Shown here one piece after another: positions 12,701 to 14,600 of a DNA stretch of 14,600 bases (positions are counted from its first letter, which is position 1; each line of letters begins with the position of its first letter). Origin of the DNA: JABHQR01 sp043812455 (GTDB lineage Archaea; Nanobdellota; Nanobdellia; Woesearchaeales; GW2011-AR9); contig JBDRMB010000038.1 in NCBI GenBank assembly GCA_043812455.1, positions 1 to 14,600 on the forward strand. Direction: 5' to 3'. The position numbers and the translations under genes are program-made. Below the pieces are notes generated by a model that did no database searches, was not told the origin of the DNA, and saw only the letters and a list, made by a program, of their open reading frames with translations.

Positions 12701-14600
12701 TAGGTGTGCCTTGAGTAGGTGGACTATTAAATAGAGTTATATCATCTGTGGTATTCAATGGTTCGTATCCAGTTGCATTATAACAACTTACATTCCACTG
12801 ATACTGACCTGCTGCTGAAAAACTTTTATTATATTCCCACAATTTTTTTGTAATGTTAAATATCATATTGAATGGTCCTGTTGGAGTTACATTGAATGTA
12901 ATATTGCAAATTGCACCAGTGGTGTCATTTATTTGTAATCCAGAAGTTATGTTTGTGTAATTTGCATAGAAGTTTATTTGTGAATTTAAGTATACTCCTT
13001 GATCACCATACGGCATACCAGTGTCATTCTGATCCCAAATAGTTAAATTGCTATTTGCACTAGCACTATAATTAGTAAAGTGTGAAACATTGAATGTTAA
13101 GTTTTTTCCGATATAACTTAATATTACACAATCTGTACAGATATCTCCATCTTCACGAACAACAGGTGTTGCATTAAATGGTAAGTTGTATAAGGTAATA
13201 TTAGTACTTGAATTTAAAGCTACAGGTAAATTAGCAGAGTCTACATAAACCCAACTACGTCCCATTCTTATATGAGTATTAAAATCTGCTCCTGAAACAC
13301 CAAGATTATTATTCAACCATTTCATTAAACCATAAGTTATATCCTCTAAAACTGGTTGATTAACACTAGTTAAATCTGGTTCTGCTGTAAAATCTGTTGT
13401 TTTCCCATCAAAATTAGAACTATTTGGTAATACACCATTTTGAACAATGGTTAAAGAATTACTCCAAGCAGTAGTACCATCTTCAGTACCGTCGTTTGGT
13501 GTTACTGTTGCGTTCCAAACATTTCCAAGATTTATTTCTTGAGATACAATTAAGTCAGTTCTGTTTTGGTATAATGCAAGGATTTGCTGAGCAGTTAGAG
13601 TTCTATTAAAAATCATAATATCATCTATCGAACCATTAAAAAATCTTGTAGAAGTATCGCCCCATCCTGCCCTAACGGGTTGTGTAGTTGTTTGCCAAGT
13701 TCCAGAAAATTCTGTAGTTTCTTTAAGAATTCCATTTACATAAATACTAACATTACTTGAAGAGTCCATTGTACCAACAATATGATACCAAATTCCATCC
13801 TTTACAATAACTCCAGAATCAACTTCTATATCAGCAGTATCATTTCTTACAGCAAAATCTAATCTTGAACCTGCTCCGGCCCTAAACTCCCAACTCACTT
13901 GTTTTCCTTTAGTAACATACTTTGTTAGAGCACTAGGATCATTAGGATTATCTGATTTTACCCAAAACGAGATAGTTATTTGTTCGCTCAAGTTTAAAGA
14001 ATTATCATTTCCAAAGTCTACTTGATCATCAATTCCATCAAACTGATAAGCGCCATTCCCATCATAACCCCCAGTAGAATTCCATTGAGGACCAGTGTTA
14101 GTTAAGTTAGCAACAACTGTACCATTATTGCTATAAGGAGAATAATCTTTTGTTGTACCATTACTTGGACTAGTATCTCCAGAGGTACTTCCACCTTCAA
14201 ATGGCATGTTTAAGACTGTTAATGAGTTCCCGTTCATGTACCAATTGAAAATGTTCTTGACATTATCACTATCAGCGTCTGCTGTTGAGACATTGTAAAC
14301 TGTTAAGTTATCTGTCGTGTAATTGTTTCCAGAAGTCGAATTTAATATTGGTGTACCTTGTGTAGGTGCAGTATTTTCTATAGTTAAACTATTGCTCCAG
14401 ACAGTAGCACCATCTTCAGTACCATCATTTGGTGTGATTGTTGCGTTCCAGACTTCTCTAACATTTGTTTCCTGAGATACAATTAAATCAGTTCTGTTTT
14501 GGTATAATGCAAGGACTTGTTCTGCAGTTAATGAGATATTATAAATTTTAACTTCGTCAATTGTACCATTAATATTCTGAGTTGGGTCTAACCCCATACC
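9795..14600 (-). CDS. Giant LamG-repeat surface protein (5' end outside window)
   Basis: The frame is open to the right edge, where it is already inside a LamG domain, so the true start is beyond it; 1601 residues are visible (numbered from Met at 14597). LamG/concanavalin-A-like domains lie at 1-44 (end only), 128-350, 677-915 and 1098-1327, each ending near ILALYQNRTDLI. Each is followed by a TPNDGxEDGxTxWSNSLTI module, and the three complete ones are preceded by a ~60-residue LTVYN[VI]ST...NWYxNGxSLTVLN module. Other parts are an insert (385-515; Cys487/Cys490), Ig-like domains (516-624, 949-1048), an FN3-like domain (1361-1466) and a C-terminal beta domain (1467-1600) ending LEVPNDELAGAKNSTITFEVD. 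It is rich in sequons, with no membrane helix or sorting tail. LamG domains usually bind glycans or proteins, so adhesion is likely. It precedes the 404-residue anchor gene by 28 nt. Confidence 0.9.
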   Translation of the reverse strand, partial: GMGLDPTQNINGTIDEVKIYNISLTAEQVLALYQNRTDLIVSQETNVREVWNATITPNDGTEDGATVWSNSLTIENTAPTQGTPILNSTSGNNYTTDNLTVYNVSTADADSDNVKNIFNWYMNGNSLTVLNMPFEGGSTSGDTSPSNGTTKDYSPYSNNGTVVANLTNTGPQWNSTGGYDGNGAYQFDGIDDQVDFGNDNSLNLSEQITISFWVKSDNPNDPSALTKYVTKGKQVSWEFRAGAGSRLDFAVRNDTADIEVDSGVIVKDGIWYHIVGTMDSSSNVSIYVNGILKETTEFSGTWQTTTQPVRAGWGDTSTRFFNGSIDDIMIFNRTLTAQQILALYQNRTDLIVSQEINLGNVWNATVTPNDGTEDGTTAWSNSLTIVQNGVLPNSSNFDGKTTDFTAEPDLTSVNQPVLEDITYGLMKWLNNNLGVSGADFNTHIRMGRSWVYVDSANLPVALNSSTNITLYNLPFNATPVVREDGDICTDCVILSYIGKNLTFNVSHFTNYSASANSNLTIWDQNDTGMPYGDQGVYLNSQINFYANYTNITSGLQINDTTGAICNITFNVTPTGPFNMIFNITKKLWEYNKSFSAAGQYQWNVSCYNATGYEPLNTTDDITLFNSPPTQGTPILNSTFGTNLTSENLTVYNVSTFDADGDSVKNIYNWYKNGTSLTVLNMPFEGGSVNGTSSGVANGAKDYSSLGNNGTVVNASWYRKLTPNEQSFYYFSFLADGEIDRISVDDDDSLSFGDGSSDRAFSVSSWIYMMSSQGFYIADKGVLNTNLEYLFFVQGTKKLTILAADESVDDCYIGREYNHTLDSYEDRWIHVTATYNGSGTSDSFKLYIDGQRVDDNNFENNSGSYIAMENLDVPVWIGAYGAGSSQGYIGDVQIWNMSLSDEQILALYNNRTDLIHSEETNFGETYNVTVTPNDGYEDGTTLWSNSLTILLGNTVPTVTNVNITSSSNFNYSNGTLTGAWTFNDADSDLEQGNETRWWVNDILNTTFTNSTIIGADNVSKDEVWKFSVRVYDGKDWSEWSDNASITIMNSPPTHSTPTLNSTFGTNLSTENLTVYNISTSDLDNDQVKNIYNWYKNGTSLTVLNLPFEGGSLDGNATGVPNGAKDYSPYSNNGTLYNAAWNSTSGYDNFGAYEFNGVDDYIVINDDDELDMLNHTFTISTWVKAYASVGVGMPAIVYKAEHYGLALYDFGGGDYRAICLYDNTSITTNQNIVISSDISSNFGSFMHITCTVEGEGEDDINLYINGILDNAIITTDQETRSIDEDLFIGGFPIEGYAFNGTIDDVLLFNTSLSPEQILALYQNRTDLIVSQETNKGEVWNVTITPNDGTEDGTTVWSNSLTIENTAPTAPTLIYLPDGNSTTNRTPTLIWNNSQDDDNENLTYHFILDDNSAFNLPEVNITGINETNDVNTSYLVPSELDVDTTYYWKVRAHDGTEYGAYSSTFNFTLDSYIAISLLRDTINFGNASNGEIVNTTGSDPLPFWAENQGNIFMNVTVTATSFFTSVSYPSDNYQFRIEANETSAFDTSASLMNWTNMTNTSAQTAVINLDWHGTKNDFLAGLLLEVPNDELAGAKNSTITFEVD
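10518..11453 (-). repeat. LamG repeat unit 4 of the giant protein
   Basis: Residues 1049-1360: LTVYN module (11271-11453), LamG domain (10617-11306 region) and TPNDG module (10518-10616). It has GTIDDVLLFN and NRTDLIVSQE like units 1 and 2. Confidence 0.85.
11754..12719 (-). repeat. LamG repeat unit 3 of the giant protein
   Basis: Residues 627-948: LTVYN module (12540-12719), LamG domain (11853-12569) and TPNDG module (11754-11852). It is the most diverged LamG (IGDVQIWN, NNRTDLIHSEE), although its LTVYN module is nearly the same as that of unit 4. Confidence 0.85.
13446..14369 (-). repeat. LamG repeat unit 2 of the giant protein
   Basis: Residues 77-384: LTVYN module (14190-14369), LamG domain (13548-14216) with FDGIDDQVDFG and GSIDDIMIFN, and TPNDG module (13446-13547). 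Confidence 0.85.
14376..14600 (-). repeat. LamG repeat unit 1, 3' part only
   Basis: The end of a LamG domain (GTIDEVKIYN, ILALYQNRT-like) and its TPNDG module (14376-14477). The rest of the unit lies beyond the window. The plus-strand copy of the TPNDG module here and at 13446 and 10518 is nearly the same base for base. Confidence 0.8.

Noticed and set aside
10518..14600. CRISPR-like array because of the regular repeats
   Set aside because: The repeats are long, in frame and diverged, and they encode protein modules.
9795..14600. Calling the giant protein an S-layer protein
   Set aside because: There is no S-layer motif or anchor, and LamG repeats fit an adhesin better; the 5' end is missing, so the class remains open.

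Overview
The window looks like part of the A+T-rich genome of an archaeon, most likely a small-celled DPANN lineage (Woesearchaeota/Pacearchaeota-like). The grounds are an archaeal-type ribosomal protein uS2, TATA/BRE promoter elements with apparently leaderless genes, oligo-T terminators, and long secreted proteins made of Ig-like and LamG beta-sandwich modules with dense N-x-S/T sequons. The lineage is inferred from protein style, not from a marker phylogeny.

Layout, left to right. Positions 1-147 (+) hold the last 48 codons of a probable DDE transposase cut by the window edge. Everything else is on the minus strand, so transcription runs right to left. At the left are a HAD phosphatase (171-782), ribosomal protein uS2 (838-1443) with a ~120-nt structured leader, and an unrecognised 95-residue protein (1620-1907) with a good leaderless promoter.

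From 1971 to the right edge lies a compact five-gene block of cell-surface proteins. In transcription order these are: a giant LamG-repeat protein (5' end outside the window; more than 1600 residues, no C-terminal membrane anchor); a 404-residue membrane-anchored beta-domain protein; a 628-residue type II membrane protein with a ~105-residue Lys/Asn/Ser cytosolic tail and two pairs of duplicated ectodomain modules; a 388-residue protein with a membrane segment near each end; and a 1157-residue Ig-like/TSP1-like protein with a Cys-containing basic cytosolic tail. Gaps are 28 nt, -8 nt (overlap), 14 nt and 47 nt, and Shine-Dalgarno sequences sit across two junctions, so co-transcription is likely.

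The block looks like one cell-surface assembly. The 388- and 1157-residue proteins share the same N-terminal domain with two conserved cysteines. The giant protein ends in a beta domain that resembles in outline the bacterial WxL domain, and it is followed by a membrane protein of the kind (DUF916-like plus C-terminal anchor) that accompanies WxL proteins. An archaeal two-part surface-display system of this sort is the most interesting hypothesis here, but it rests on pattern similarity only. No CRISPR array, tRNA or rRNA was seen.
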